A stretch of 45,940 bases of DNA from an uncultured Granulosicoccaceae bacterium. GTDB lineage: Bacteria > Pseudomonadota > Gammaproteobacteria > Granulosicoccales > Granulosicoccaceae. The notes below the pieces were generated by a model that did no database searches, was not told the DNA's origin, and worked only from the letters and a program-made list of their open reading frames with translations. Position 1 is the stretch's first letter; every line of letters begins with the position of its first letter. The stretch spans positions 1 through 45,940 of the forward strand of contig CALGND010000101.1 of the NCBI GenBank assembly GCA_937958675.1, in the 5' to 3' direction. Both the position numbers and the translations under genes were made by a program. Positions 34,049-43,685 of this stretch are shown piece by piece.

Positions 34049-34429
34049 ATGGCAGCCAGCACAAAGAAAAAAGTACGTCGTACCGTATCAGACGGTATTG
34101 CTCACATTCATGCATCGTTTAACAATACGATTGTCATGATCACAGACCGTCAAGGCAACGCGCTTTCTTGGGCCACTGCGGGTGGTTCAGGGTTCCGTGG
34201 TTCTCGTAAGAGCACACCATTTGCAGCCCAGGTTGCTGCAGAGCGTGCCGGTGAAGCTGCAAAAGAGTACGGTTTAAAGAATATTGACGTTCGCGTTAAA
34301 GGCCCTGGTCCTGGCCGTGATTCAGCTGTTCGTTCACTGAATAACGTAGGATTTAAAATTAGTAGCATTCTCGACGTGACACCCATTCCACACAATGGCT
34401 GTCGACCACCAAAGAAGCGTCGGGTTTAA
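34049..34429 (+). CDS. rpsK: 30S ribosomal protein S11
   Basis: Platform protein near the mRNA exit. The 126 residues include [46 protein letters not shown] and the end [11 protein letters not shown], both family signatures. An 81 nt gap with a strong hairpin separates it from rpsD. Confidence 0.98.
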   Translation: MAASTKKKVRRTVSDGIAHIHASFNNTIVMITDRQGNALSWATAGGSGFRGSRKSTPFAAQVAAERAGEAAKEYGLKNIDVRVKGPGPGRDSAVRSLNNVGFKISSILDVTPIPHNGCRPPKKRRV

Positions 34430-34444
34430 TCAAGTTAACGTTTG

Positions 34445-34464
34445 GAGTCACACTACTGTGGCTC
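34445..34464 (+). promoter_or_regulatory. Hairpin between rpsK and rpsD
   Basis: GAGTCACA (34445-34452) pairs with TGTGGCTC (34457-34464) over eight base pairs with one G-T pair, around the loop CTAC. It lies 46 nt before the TTG start of rpsD. It has no T-run, so it is not a terminator; a role in S4 translational control is possible. Confidence 0.6.
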
Positions 34465-34510
34465 TAACGGCTACTACAATTCGCTCTTTATGAGTGGGAG
34501 ATAAGAAACA

Positions 34511-35131
34511 TTGGCTAGATATATCGGTCCAAAGTGTAAGTTAGCTCGTCGTGAAGGCACAGACCTTTACCTAAAGTCTGGCATACGTCCTCTTGAATCA
34601 AAATGTAACCTTGAAACACCTCCAGGAATGGCGGGTGCTAAGCGTGGTCGTCCTTCAGACTACGCAAATCAGTTACGTGAAAAGCAAAAGCTACGCCGCA
34701 TGTACGGTGTATTGGAAAAACAATTTCGTAATTACTACAAAGCCGCCGCATCTACTAAAGGCTCAACAGGTGAAAACCTACTGACTCTTCTAGAAGCGCG
34801 TTTAGATAACGTAGTTTACCGAATGGGTTTTGGCTCAACTCGAGCTGAATGTCGCCAGTTGGTTTCACACAAAGCCATATTGGTTGACGGCAAAATCGTT
34901 AACATTGCTTCTTTTCAAGTAAAACCAAACCAGACCATCACGGTTCGTGAGAAAGCCAAGAAGCAAGCACGTATTGCTGATTCGCTTGAGCTTGCTGCAC
35001 AGCGTGGCGTTCCAGGATGGATCGAAGTTGATACTAAGAAGCTAGAAGGTGTATTCAAAGCTAATCCAGATCGCGCAGATTTGCCGGCTGAAATTAATGA
35101 ATCACTGGTAGTGGAACTCTACTCGAAGTAG
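34511..35131 (+). CDS. rpsD: 30S ribosomal protein S4
   Basis: Primary 16S rRNA binder and fidelity protein; in E. coli it represses the alpha operon. The 206 residues show [67 protein letters not shown] and the VELYSK end. The start is TTG at 34511, supported by GGGAG about 10 nt upstream and by the conserved ARYxGP N-terminus. The rare start and upstream hairpin suggest translational tuning. Confidence 0.97.
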   Translation: MARYIGPKCKLARREGTDLYLKSGIRPLESKCNLETPPGMAGAKRGRPSDYANQLREKQKLRRMYGVLEKQFRNYYKAAASTKGSTGENLLTLLEARLDNVVYRMGFGSTRAECRQLVSHKAILVDGKIVNIASFQVKPNQTITVREKAKKQARIADSLELAAQRGVPGWIEVDTKKLEGVFKANPDRADLPAEINESLVVELYSK

Positions 35132-35140
35132 AGCTCAGCG

Positions 35141-35193
35141 CCGCCATTGGCGGTTGCATATTGTTACTTTTTGTTCTGGCACATAGTGCCAGA
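35141..35193 (+). promoter_or_regulatory. Two hairpins in the rpsD-rpoA gap
   Basis: CCGCC-ATT-GGCGG (35141-35153) is followed about 20 nt later by TCTGGCAC-ATA-GTGCCAGA (35175-35193), a perfect eight-base-pair stem ending 23 nt before the rpoA ATG. A T5 run (35168-35172) lies between them. They may attenuate transcription or mark RNA processing between rpsD and rpoA. Confidence 0.65.
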
Positions 35194-35216
35194 GCGCGTT
35201 AAACAGGTTGAATGCC

Positions 35217-36209
35217 ATGCAAACCGAATTTCTGAAACCAAGAATTGTTGATGTTTCTGCGGCTAGCCCTAACCACGCTAAAGTCACGCTAGAACCACTA
35301 GAGCGCGGCTTTGGTCATACCTTAGGCAATGCCTTACGACGCATTCTATTGTCATCCATGCCGGGTGCAGCTATCTATGAAGCTGAAATAGAAGGCGTAT
35401 TGCACGAATACACCACAATGGAAGGTGTACAAGAAGACGTACTCGATATTTTGCTAAACCTTAAGGGTGTAGCGATCGTTATGCACGCTAAGGAAGAAGC
35501 TACGTTAAAGCTAGTCAAGCAGGGCCCATGCACGGTGACTGCTGGGGATATCACATTAGATCACGATATTGAGATCATTAACCCTGATCACGTTATCTGC
35601 CAGCTGACAGCCGGTGCCAATCTAAATATGACACTGCGTGCCCGAGTTGGACGTGGTTACGAGCCCACATCGGCGCGCACCTTAGAAGAAGGCGAGAATC
35701 GCCCAATCGGTACTTTGCAGATTGATGCATCGTTTAGCCCTGTGCGTCGCGTGGCCTATAACGTAGACAGTGCACGTGTAGAGCAGCGCACCGATTTGGA
35801 CAAGCTTATTATTGACCTGGAAACTAACGGCACAATTGACCCGGAAGAGGCGATTCGCAAATCTGCGACTATCCTTCAAGAGCAATTATCAGTGTTTGTT
35901 GATCTCAAGGCTGAAGCTGCTGTTCCAGAAGAAGAGCAAGCTTCTGACATCGATCCGATCCTATTGCGTCCGGTTGATGATCTTGAGCTAACTGTTCGGT
36001 CGGCTAACTGCCTAAAGGCTGAGAATATCTACTACATTGGTGATTTGATCCAGCGTACTGAAGTCGAGCTGCTTAAAACCCCTAATTTGGGTAAAAAGTC
36101 GCTTACTGAAATCAAAGACGTGCTTGCACAGCAAGCTCTGTCACTGGGTATGCGCCTAGAAAACTGGCCACCACCAGAGTTGCAAAAGCAACGTGACCTA
36201 GTTAACTAA
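35217..36209 (+). CDS. rpoA: DNA-directed RNA polymerase alpha subunit
   Basis: Alpha dimerises to start RNA polymerase assembly and its C-terminal domain contacts UP elements and activators. The 330 residues show [22 protein letters not shown] in the N-terminal domain and [24 protein letters not shown] with [17 protein letters not shown] in the C-terminal domain. Start ATG at 35217 (MQTEFLKPR) matches E. coli; the TTG three codons earlier is less likely given AGG at about 35205. Confidence 0.98.
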   Translation: MQTEFLKPRIVDVSAASPNHAKVTLEPLERGFGHTLGNALRRILLSSMPGAAIYEAEIEGVLHEYTTMEGVQEDVLDILLNLKGVAIVMHAKEEATLKLVKQGPCTVTAGDITLDHDIEIINPDHVICQLTAGANLNMTLRARVGRGYEPTSARTLEEGENRPIGTLQIDASFSPVRRVAYNVDSARVEQRTDLDKLIIDLETNGTIDPEEAIRKSATILQEQLSVFVDLKAEAAVPEEEQASDIDPILLRPVDDLELTVRSANCLKAENIYYIGDLIQRTEVELLKTPNLGKKSLTEIKDVLAQQALSLGMRLENWPPPELQKQRDLVN

Positions 36210-36263
36210 GCCAAAATACAATTAAGAATTTACTGGTCAAAAGCCAGTCGAGAGTAATAGACA

Positions 36264-36629
36264 ATGAGACATCGTAAAAGTGGGCGTCAGCTCAATCGAA
36301 ATAGCAGCCACCGGCATGCAATGTTTCGCAATATGGCAACTTCACTGGTAGAGCACGAATCTATCCGTACAACATTGCCAAAAGCGAAAGAGCTGCGCCG
36401 TGTTGTTGAGCCGCTTATTACTATGAGCCGCGAAGACAGTGTTGCCAAGCGCCGCTTGGTGTTTTCGCGTCTTCGCGATAAAGCGGCAGTAGGTAAACTA
36501 TTCACTGATCTTGGCCCACGCTTTCAAGGACGGCCTGGCGGCTACACTCGCATCCTAAAATGTGGTGTTCGTACTGGTGATAAAGCGCCTATGGCAATCA
36601 TTGAATTTGTTGAACGCGCTGATAGCTAA
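36264..36629 (+). CDS. rplQ: 50S ribosomal protein L17
   Basis: Large-subunit protein at the exit-tunnel surface. The 121 residues begin [32 protein letters not shown], a near-invariant family start, and end with the [18 protein letters not shown] block. It is the last gene of the alpha set and is followed by a strong terminator. Confidence 0.98.
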   Translation: MRHRKSGRQLNRNSSHRHAMFRNMATSLVEHESIRTTLPKAKELRRVVEPLITMSREDSVAKRRLVFSRLRDKAAVGKLFTDLGPRFQGRPGGYTRILKCGVRTGDKAPMAIIEFVERADS

Positions 36630-36655
36630 ACGCTGCGTATTTTTATAGTTTGGTT

Positions 36656-36687
36656 AAAGGCCCGTGCAGCGATGCACGGGCCTTTTT
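36656..36687 (+). terminator. Strong Rho-independent terminator after rplQ
   Basis: A 13-base-pair stem (36656-36668 with 36673-36685) with loop GCGA and a T5 tail (36683-36687). It ends the rplC-rplQ transcription block, 26 nt past the rplQ stop. Confidence 0.95.
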
Positions 36688-36706
36688 GCTTTAAAGACTT
36701 AAGAGA

Positions 36707-38494
36707 ATGTCTGATACCGGCACTAGCTTTTCGGCACTTCTATCTCTGCTGCGATATGCCAGAGGCTATCGCACGCGTATAATTTTGGCCAGCACGTGCT
36801 CGGCTCTAAATACCTTCTTCGATGTGATGCCAGAAATATTAATTGGTATCGCTATTGATGTAGTGGTTAATCAACAAGAGAGCTTTGTCGCCTCGCTTGG
36901 CTTTGATTCTCCTAAATCGCAAATTTTGGTTTTAGGGTTTCTGACCTTCGTTATATGGGCAGGGGAGTCCTTGTTTCAGTATTTGTATTTAATCTTGTGG
37001 CGTAACCTTGCTCAAGATCTCCAAGCTGATATGCGCCAAGCTGCTTACGATCAAGTACAAAAACAAGATATGCACTTTTTCGAAAGCCGATCTTCAGGCG
37101 AGCTCACCGCTATTCTTAACGATGATGTTAATCAATTAGAACGATTTCTTGATGGCGGTGCTAACGATTTCCTCCAAGTGTTTGTTGCGGTTGTATTGGT
37201 GGGTGGCGTGTTCTTCTATGTTTCTCCAACCATCGCGTGGCTAGCCATTACGCCCATCCCTGTAGTGATTTGGGGCGCGTTTTATTTTATGCGCCGAGCA
37301 ACCCCTTTGTATGCTGATGTGCGCGAGCAGGTTGGTACCCTGGCTAACCGTATTGTTAACAGCATTGGCGGTATGGTAACGATCAAATCGTTTACTGCAG
37401 AAGAACGTGAGTCGCAATTGCTAGCAGAGGCAAGTGATCGCTACGTTAAGGCTAATCGTCAAGCAATAAAAGTTAGCTCAGCGTTTGTTCCATTGATTCG
37501 CATGGCAGTCTTAATGGGATTTTTAGCCACCTTTATCGTGGGCGGGTTTAAAGCCTTAGATGGAACCTTAAACGTAGGCGCATACGGCATGTTGGTTTTT
37601 TTAACCCAGCGTTTACTGTGGCCTTTAACCCGTCTGGCGCAGACAGTTGATTTGTACGAGCGAGCAATGGCTAGCACGCGGCGCATACTCGCTCTTGTCG
37701 AAACCCAACCTAATACACGGGATAATGGTGAGCTGCAATTAAGCTCTCCTGTTAAGGGTTCACTTGAGTTTGATCAAGTCAGCTTTAGCTATAAAAAAAC
37801 CGAGGCTGGGGTGCATGACGTAAAACTTGTGGTTCCTGCCGGAAAAACTACTGCGTTGGTGGGAGCAACCGGGTCTGGTAAATCTACCCTGATCAAACTA
37901 TTGCTACGTTTTTATCCTGTTGATAAGGGCACGATATCGTTTGATGGTATTCCAATCGATGAGCTTCGCTTGCATAACTTACGTGAGCACATCGGCTTAG
38001 TAAGCCAGGACGTATTTTTGTTTGAAGGGCCAGTGTTTGACAACATCGCGTACGGCAATCCTGATGCAAGCATCGATGAAATTATCGAAGCCGCCCGTGC
38101 TGCTGAAGCTTTGGATTTTATCAATCAATTGCCAGATGGCTTTGATACTCTAGTTGGCGAACGTGGTGTAAAGCTTTCAGGTGGACAACGTCAACGCTTA
38201 TCGCTAGCACGGGCTATCGCGAAAAATCCGCCAGTACTTATTTTGGATGAAGCCACCAGTGCCGTTGATAACGAAACCGAAGCGGCGATTCAACGATCAC
38301 TCGCCCGATTAGCAAAAGGCCGTACAGTATTGGTGGTGGCCCATCGTTTATCGACTATTGTTTCGGCTGATGAAATTGTTGTCTTCGATCAGGGTGCTAT
38401 AGTTGAGCGCGGCACGCATACCGAGCTTCTGCATTCCAATGGCTACTATGCTCGGCAATGGCAAGTCCAAACCGGCTCAACAACCTCGACCTGA
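36707..38494 (+). CDS. ABC exporter half-transporter (MsbA/multidrug type)
   Basis: A 595-residue fused membrane-ATPase protein. The N-terminal 320 or so residues carry about six TM helices; the rest is the ATPase with Walker A GATGSGKST (386-394), the Q-loop SQDVFLFEG, signature LSGGQRQR (490-497), Walker B LILDEA with Asp514/Glu515, and the switch His in VAHRLST. It works as a dimer exporting lipids, peptides or drugs; the substrate is not shown by sequence. It starts 19 nt after the terminator and its stop lies 2 nt before gpsA, so the two may be co-transcribed. Confidence 0.92.
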   Translation: MSDTGTSFSALLSLLRYARGYRTRIILASTCSALNTFFDVMPEILIGIAIDVVVNQQESFVASLGFDSPKSQILVLGFLTFVIWAGESLFQYLYLILWRNLAQDLQADMRQAAYDQVQKQDMHFFESRSSGELTAILNDDVNQLERFLDGGANDFLQVFVAVVLVGGVFFYVSPTIAWLAITPIPVVIWGAFYFMRRATPLYADVREQVGTLANRIVNSIGGMVTIKSFTAEERESQLLAEASDRYVKANRQAIKVSSAFVPLIRMAVLMGFLATFIVGGFKALDGTLNVGAYGMLVFLTQRLLWPLTRLAQTVDLYERAMASTRRILALVETQPNTRDNGELQLSSPVKGSLEFDQVSFSYKKTEAGVHDVKLVVPAGKTTALVGATGSGKSTLIKLLLRFYPVDKGTISFDGIPIDELRLHNLREHIGLVSQDVFLFEGPVFDNIAYGNPDASIDEIIEAARAAEALDFINQLPDGFDTLVGERGVKLSGGQRQRLSLARAIAKNPPVLILDEATSAVDNETEAAIQRSLARLAKGRTVLVVAHRLSTIVSADEIVVFDQGAIVERGTHTELLHSNGYYARQWQVQTGSTTST

Positions 38495-38496
38495 TT

Positions 38497-39501
38497 ATGT
38501 CTATATCAACATCTAAGGCAATCGCAGTACTTGGTGCAGGCTCTTGGGGTACTGCTCTAGCTATTCAATTAGCAAGAAGCGGTGCGCCGGTAAAACTATG
38601 GGGCCGAGATACCGCACTGGTGACAACCATGGTCACCGAGCGTGTAAACACGCGCTACTTGCCAGATGCAGCATTCCCCAACAGCTTAAGCGCAGAACCT
38701 GATTGGGATAAAGCTATTTGTGGCACTGATTTCATTTTGGTATCTGTGCCTAGTCATTCTTTCAGACATATTTTACAGCGCTTGGGCGGTGATGCTAAGC
38801 GTCTGGCTTGGGCAACTAAGGGTTTAGAGCTCAGTACCGGTTTGTTGCCTCACCAAGTGGTTCGTGAAGTGCTGCCGCAGTGTGCAGAGTATGCGGTGTT
38901 ATCCGGGCCAACTTTCGCAACTGAAGTAGGGCAAGGCCTGCCAACGGCAATGAGTGTCGCAGCCAATACTGAGGCCTTCGCTGCAGATTTAGCCGAAGCA
39001 CTTTCGACACCGCCTTTCAGAGCGTATACCTCAACCGATATTGTTGGAGTTGAAGTAGGGGGTGCGGTTAAAAATGTTATCGCGATTGGTGCCGGATTGG
39101 CTGACGGCTTAGGCTTTGGCGCTAACGCCAGAATTGCACTAATCAATCGTGGCTTACGTGAAATGACTCGCTTAGGCGTTGCAATGGGTGCTAATACTGA
39201 AACATTTTTAGGTTTGGCTGGCATGGGCGATTTAGTACTAACTTGTACTGATAATCAATCCCGTAATCGACGTATGGGGCTAGCCTTGGCTGCCGGTAAA
39301 ACTGTTGCAGAAGCGGAAGATGAAATAGAACAAGTGGTTGAAGGTGTCTCTGCTGCGCGTGCAGTACATGAGCATGCGATGCGACTCAATATTGAACTGC
39401 CGATTATCGAGCAAATTTATCGAGTGGTTATCGAAGGTGTGCCTGCGGCAGAAGCTGTCAGGGTTTTATTGTCCAGAGCGACAGGTCCTGAAAGCGAATA
39501 G
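38497..39501 (+). CDS. gpsA: NAD(P)H-dependent glycerol-3-phosphate dehydrogenase
   Basis: Reduces dihydroxyacetone phosphate to sn-glycerol-3-phosphate for phospholipid synthesis in the cytoplasm. The 334 residues begin with the nucleotide fold AIAVLGAGSWGTALAIQLAR and include TKGLE, GPTFATEV, VGGAVKNVIAIGAGLADG, LAGMGDLVLTCT and SRNRRMGLALAAG, all family hallmarks. Start ATG at 38497, 2 nt after the exporter; a longer frame overlaps that gene. It is distinct from the FAD-type enzyme at 7161-8546. Confidence 0.97.
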   Translation: MSISTSKAIAVLGAGSWGTALAIQLARSGAPVKLWGRDTALVTTMVTERVNTRYLPDAAFPNSLSAEPDWDKAICGTDFILVSVPSHSFRHILQRLGGDAKRLAWATKGLELSTGLLPHQVVREVLPQCAEYAVLSGPTFATEVGQGLPTAMSVAANTEAFAADLAEALSTPPFRAYTSTDIVGVEVGGAVKNVIAIGAGLADGLGFGANARIALINRGLREMTRLGVAMGANTETFLGLAGMGDLVLTCTDNQSRNRRMGLALAAGKTVAEAEDEIEQVVEGVSAARAVHEHAMRLNIELPIIEQIYRVVIEGVPAAEAVRVLLSRATGPESE

Positions 39502-39536
39502 AATGTTAGTCGGGCCAAAAAGCTACTGCTTAGCCT

Positions 39537-40403
39537 TTATGTACCCGCAATAAAACGCTGCAAAAATAATGTCAGCACAAATGCCCCAACAGCAACAAAA
39601 GCCAAGTTGGTAAACCCAACCGAGCTTATGTAGATCGCATCTAATAGGGAAATCCCCGCTATCATACTCACCACAGCTTTGGGCACATTGCGTTTGGCTG
39701 GGACCATTAAAAATTGAAGCGAATACAGCAGCCAAGCACCAAACAAGAGTGTAAACAACAAAGTTGGAATACTATTAGTGGATCGCATTAATCCAAAGCC
39801 TAAAGGTACTGCTAAAAAAGCGATAGGCCACATTGCAGCAAAGCTTTGCTGATTTTCACTTTTAGCGATGTATGTGAGGCCGATCAAATAGGATAGTGTG
39901 ACAACTGCGGCCGCTATAACCAAGCTAGAAGGCTCGCGAAGTAGTGTGTAGCCTGCAGTGATATAGACGAACATACGACACAGGCCCATAATTAGTGGGC
40001 TAATCGGATTGTTTTTATGCCAGATGTTATACAGCATTATGCAAGAGCATAATGCCAGCGCTGATGCAGCAGCATACTGCGGAATACCCAGTGCGCGACT
40101 AGCGCTGATCATTACCAGCCAGATGCTAGTGGCAAGCATCCCGTAGCCCAATAGATACACTTTGGTTTCGCTGATTTTACCTGATGGAATAGGGCGTTCC
40201 GGCCGCTCAATGGCATCGATTTCACTGTCGTAGGCATCGTTTAAAAACATACCGCCAATATAGGCTAACGACATCGCAATCAACAATAGTGGTACCGATT
40301 CGTTAAAAATGTACACGCCAGCTAGTACGGCGCCTGCGATCGTGTTACTCCACACTGTGGGTAAGTTTGATACGCGGCCTAGCTTGAGTAGAGTACTGAA
40401 CAT
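39537..40403 (-). CDS. eboC: UbiA-family prenyltransferase of the ebo cluster (EboC)
   Basis: A 288-residue integral membrane enzyme with about eight helices. The Asp-rich prenyl-diphosphate site appears as NDAYDSEIDAIERPERPIPSG (Asn55, Asp56, Asp59, Asp63), as in UbiA enzymes; the acceptor is unknown. Ebo clusters are implicated in moving precursors to the periplasm (scytonemin work in Nostoc). Two nt separate it from eboE upstream, so the two are coupled. An isopentenyl diphosphate isomerase gene lies within the same cluster, which fits a prenyl donor requirement. It converges with gpsA. Confidence 0.87.
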   Translation of the reverse strand: MFSTLLKLGRVSNLPTVWSNTIAGAVLAGVYIFNESVPLLLIAMSLAYIGGMFLNDAYDSEIDAIERPERPIPSGKISETKVYLLGYGMLATSIWLVMISASRALGIPQYAAASALALCSCIMLYNIWHKNNPISPLIMGLCRMFVYITAGYTLLREPSSLVIAAAVVTLSYLIGLTYIAKSENQQSFAAMWPIAFLAVPLGFGLMRSTNSIPTLLFTLLFGAWLLYSLQFLMVPAKRNVPKAVVSMIAGISLLDAIYISSVGFTNLAFVAVGAFVLTLFLQRFIAGT

Positions 40404-40405
40404 AC

Positions 40406-41608
40406 TTAATTAAGTTGCGCCATAACCCATTGTAACTCTCGCACGATAGCTTGTTGCATATTGTCAGTTTTGTGTTCTTCGGGTAACACGCCCCAAGTGT
40501 AGGTCTCTACTTCAAGATGGTCGCTAATCGGCATGGCTTTGTGTAGTGCTAGCATCTCACTGATAAAAAATTGCGTAGATGTGTAGCTGCCAAACTTATC
40601 CATAAATACCGGCACATGGAAATGTACTCGCCATTCGTCAAACTGTGCACCAGCATTAAAGCTGGAAAATGCTTCGTGTAGATCGGTAAAACGGTGTAGC
40701 TCATTGTGTTGTCTGGCAACGACTTGGTGGAGGTAAACGTTGTCTTCAAATGGTTTTAGTAATTCTATTGTTTGCGCGCTGATCCCGTCAAACTTTAATC
40801 CTGCGCTAATTTGCAGTTTGCCGACCGCGCATTCCGATTGACTCAGTTTTGCCAAGCAAGTTTTTGCGTCTTCATACTCTACCGCCGCATGGCAAATATC
40901 AAGGCAAACCGTTAAGTGTTCGTGCAAGGCGATGTCCGCTTCTGCATCATTAATACCGGTAAGCTGGCACAGCATCTTGCGCGCATCATGACTGTATAAA
41001 TAATTCGTAAAAAATGCACAAGTCTCATCAATGGTTTCAAGAAAGCAGCAGGGTTCAGGTTCCAAGGCTAGACAGATCTGCTTGCCTGTTTCACGCTTTA
41101 CGTCGATAAGATGAGCTACGTGCCGCACGAGGTTGTGCGCCATGATGTGTGTATCGCCTTCGTTTTTTACAGATGCCTTAAACGCACCCGGCACAGTGCT
41201 AATTGAGCCGCTAACGTCGTCGGGCAGTAGTTGCGCGAGCAGATCGGCAAGTTGATTGGTATAGCGTAGGCGTTCAGGGTCGAGCCAGTCCGGCAGGTAC
41301 ACGGCTTCCTTTACGGTGGTGCCATGGAACGGTCCATACGGAAACCCGTTGATGGTAAAAAGATAGAAGGGATTATTTTCAAGATATTGGCTAAATTCAG
41401 CTAATGCCTGAGGTTTGGCCAAGTCGCCAGCTGCTTGAGCTGACAAGCGCAAGCCGATACCAAAATCGTTTTCCGGAGCGATTTGTTCACGAATGCCCGG
41501 TAGATTGTCGTGCAAATTGCGTAGCGTCTGCTCCCATGTTTCACCGGGGTGAATATTGGAACAATAACTCAAATGTTGGGTGGCTTGCGCTGCTTGGATT
41601 AATCGCAC
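40406..41608 (-). CDS. eboE: EboE, TIM-barrel metabolite-traffic protein of the ebo cluster
   Basis: A 400-residue protein resembling xylose-isomerase-like TIM barrels. The N-terminal TQHLSYCSNIHPGETWEQTLRNL, the NGFPYGPFHGTTVKEAVYLPDW stretch and CLALEPEPCC are the conserved stretches I associate with EboE. The reaction is not known. It uses a GTG start at 41608, and the ribosome site is weak; the conserved LSYCSNIHPGE places the start near here. It is divergent from eboF across a 99 nt region. Confidence 0.85.
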   Translation of the reverse strand: MRLIQAAQATQHLSYCSNIHPGETWEQTLRNLHDNLPGIREQIAPENDFGIGLRLSAQAAGDLAKPQALAEFSQYLENNPFYLFTINGFPYGPFHGTTVKEAVYLPDWLDPERLRYTNQLADLLAQLLPDDVSGSISTVPGAFKASVKNEGDTHIMAHNLVRHVAHLIDVKRETGKQICLALEPEPCCFLETIDETCAFFTNYLYSHDARKMLCQLTGINDAEADIALHEHLTVCLDICHAAVEYEDAKTCLAKLSQSECAVGKLQISAGLKFDGISAQTIELLKPFEDNVYLHQVVARQHNELHRFTDLHEAFSSFNAGAQFDEWRVHFHVPVFMDKFGSYTSTQFFISEMLALHKAMPISDHLEVETYTWGVLPEEHKTDNMQQAIVRELQWVMAQLN

Positions 41609-41650
41609 GATACGGATAATGTTTAAGGTTGTAGTAAATATAGCTGACCA

Positions 41651-41662
41651 CTAGAACTCTAG
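41651..41662. promoter_or_regulatory. Inverted repeat in the divergent eboE-eboF region
   Basis: CTAGAACTCTAG, arms CTAGA and TCTAG around two bases, sits in the middle of the 99 nt gap between the divergent starts (41609-41707). It is a candidate operator for both directions; no promoter hexamers are convincing. Confidence 0.4.
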
Positions 41663-41707
41663 CTTAACCGCAGTCCACATTTAGTATTACTCCGCTATTA
41701 TTACGAG

Positions 41708-43093
41708 ATGAATCAAACTCTCGTAATTTTGGTTGTAGGCTTGAGCCCGGCGTTAGTGGGTGAGTACACACCTCACTTGCAGAAACTGGCCGCCAGAGGA
41801 GCCATGCGACCCCTCAAGGCAGTCACACCTGCAGTAACCTGTTCTGCTCAAAGTAGCTTAGTAACGGGCTTAACGCCTGCAGAGCATGGAATAGTGGCCA
41901 ACGGATGGTATTTTCGTGATTTGTCTGAAGTGTGGCTATGGCGCCAATCCAATCGCTTGGTGAAAGGCGACAAGATCTGGGATACGGCTAAGCAGCTGAA
42001 TGCCAACTTTACCTGTGCCAAGATGTTCTGGTGGTACAACATGTATTCCACTGCGGATTGGAGTGCAACACCTCGGCCCATGTATCCTGCCGATGGCCGC
42101 AAGATTCCTGATCACTATGCGCACCCGCCTGAACTACACGATGAGTTGGATGCAAAATTTGGTCAGTTTCCTTTGTTCAAATTTTGGGGGCCAGTAGCGG
42201 ATATTACCTCGAGTAAATGGATTAGTGATGCAACACGGCACGTCATGCAAACGCGTAATCCAACGCTAACGTTAACGTATTTGCCGCACCTGGATTACAA
42301 CCTGCAGCGTCTTGGGCCAGATCTTAAGCACGCGGATATTCAGCGCGATCTCAATCAGGTTGATGAACTATGTGGGGAGCTTATCGCACATGCAGAGGCT
42401 CAAGGACAACAAGTGATTATTGTGTCGGAATACGGTATTACCCCAGTGAAGGATGCCGTGCATATCAATAGAGCGCTTAGACAGGCTGGGTATGTGCGCA
42501 TACGTGATGAGCGGGGGCGAGAACAATTCGACCCTGGTGCCTCGGATGCGTTTGCCGTTGCTGATCACCAAATAGCCCATGTATATATCAATAAGCCTGA
42601 TTGTATAGACGAGGTAAAAGCCTTGCTAGAAGGTTTAGATGGTGTCGAGAACGTGCTTGATGAGGCAGGTAAAAAACAATGGGGTCTTGATCATGAGCGA
42701 GCGGGGGAGCTAGTCGCTATCTCTAAGGCTGATCGATGGTTTAGTTATTATTATTGGTTGGATGATACGCGTGCGCCTGATTACGCTCGTACTGTTGATA
42801 TACACCGAAAACCGGGCTACGACCCGGTCGAACTTTTTATTGATCCGGCGATTGCTTCTCCAAAGCTTGCGGTAGGTAGCCGTATTGTCAAACGCAAACT
42901 GGGAATGCGCGCCTTGCTTGATGTGATCTCGTTAAAGGATACGCAGTTGGTTAAGGGTTCGCATGGCAGGCCAACTGATGATCCTGATCATGGGCCCGTG
43001 CTAATTAGTAGCAATGCAGCACTGCTACCCGATACGGTCGCTACTACTGATTTTAAGCAAATCGTGCTTGACCATGTCTTTAAGGAGACATGA
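41708..43093 (+). CDS. eboF: EboF, alkaline-phosphatase-superfamily phosphodiesterase-like protein
   Basis: A 461-residue relative of nucleotide pyrophosphatase/type I phosphodiesterases. Seen: VILVVGLSPALVG, the nucleophile region TPAVTCSAQSSLVTGLTPAEHGIVANGW, YLPHLDYNLQRLGPD with metal-binding Asp/His, and GSHGRPTDDPDHGPVLI near the end. The usual SDHGM metal motif reads SEYGIT, so one metal site may differ from classical enzymes. It lacks an obvious signal peptide. In this cluster it is divergent from the other five ebo genes and idi. Confidence 0.87.
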   Translation: MNQTLVILVVGLSPALVGEYTPHLQKLAARGAMRPLKAVTPAVTCSAQSSLVTGLTPAEHGIVANGWYFRDLSEVWLWRQSNRLVKGDKIWDTAKQLNANFTCAKMFWWYNMYSTADWSATPRPMYPADGRKIPDHYAHPPELHDELDAKFGQFPLFKFWGPVADITSSKWISDATRHVMQTRNPTLTLTYLPHLDYNLQRLGPDLKHADIQRDLNQVDELCGELIAHAEAQGQQVIIVSEYGITPVKDAVHINRALRQAGYVRIRDERGREQFDPGASDAFAVADHQIAHVYINKPDCIDEVKALLEGLDGVENVLDEAGKKQWGLDHERAGELVAISKADRWFSYYYWLDDTRAPDYARTVDIHRKPGYDPVELFIDPAIASPKLAVGSRIVKRKLGMRALLDVISLKDTQLVKGSHGRPTDDPDHGPVLISSNAALLPDTVATTDFKQIVLDHVFKET

Positions 43094-43108
43094 GCTAGCA
43101 TGACAACT

Positions 43109-43678
43109 CTAGTTGGCTAAAGCCAATTCACTTGAACGCTTTAAACCAAGCAAAGCTCGGTGCTGTTGCATATAAATTTTGAACCACTCAGTGTAACTGC
43201 CAGGATAACAGCGGATGTCTTCGAGTATTTCATCGATTGTTAACCACTTGATGTCAGAAACTTCATCTCGATTAAACACATCAATGTTGATTGAATGATC
43301 GAACTGCCCGGTAAAGCAATGTACGTGTTCGTTCTCAAAGAGTGCGCCTACTCGGGCTTCGTAGCTTATTTCACCGATACTTTTCAGTGGGACTTGCCAG
43401 CCTAGCTCGTCGCTTAAGCGGCGTTGTGCACAGTCCGCCGCTGTTTCTTGCCAGCGAGGGTGAGAGCAAACGGTATTTGCCCATAATCCACCAGAATGGT
43501 ATTTGGTGGCGGCACGCTTTTGCAGTAGCAGACGTTGCTCATCGAACACAAAAATTGAAATCGCGACATGCGGTACATTTCGCTCGTGTGCATCCAGTTT
43601 CTCTACTGGGTACATAGCATTACCTTTGATGCCGGTAATGAGTTCGTGTAAATCGTCGTCTATAACATCGATATTCAT
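43109..43678 (-). CDS. idi: Isopentenyl-diphosphate delta-isomerase, type I
   Basis: Interconverts IPP and DMAPP, the building blocks of prenyl donors. The 189 residues form a Nudix-like fold with LWANTVCSHPR carrying the catalytic Cys71, RRLSDELGW metal-binding block, and FENEHVHCF with acidic Glu115/Glu117. E. coli Idi is similar in length and motifs. It sits inside the ebo cluster, 7 nt downstream of eboB, and converges with eboF (15 nt). It presumably supplies the donor for EboC. Confidence 0.94.
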   Translation of the reverse strand: MNIDVIDDDLHELITGIKGNAMYPVEKLDAHERNVPHVAISIFVFDEQRLLLQKRAATKYHSGGLWANTVCSHPRWQETAADCAQRRLSDELGWQVPLKSIGEISYEARVGALFENEHVHCFTGQFDHSINIDVFNRDEVSDIKWLTIDEILEDIRCYPGSYTEWFKIYMQQHRALLGLKRSSELALAN

Positions 43679-43685
43679 TATTGTT

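Noticed and set aside
43113..43126. TTGGC-TAAA-GCCAA hairpin as a terminator between eboF and idi
   Set aside because: Only five base pairs, no T-run, and it lies inside the idi coding end.
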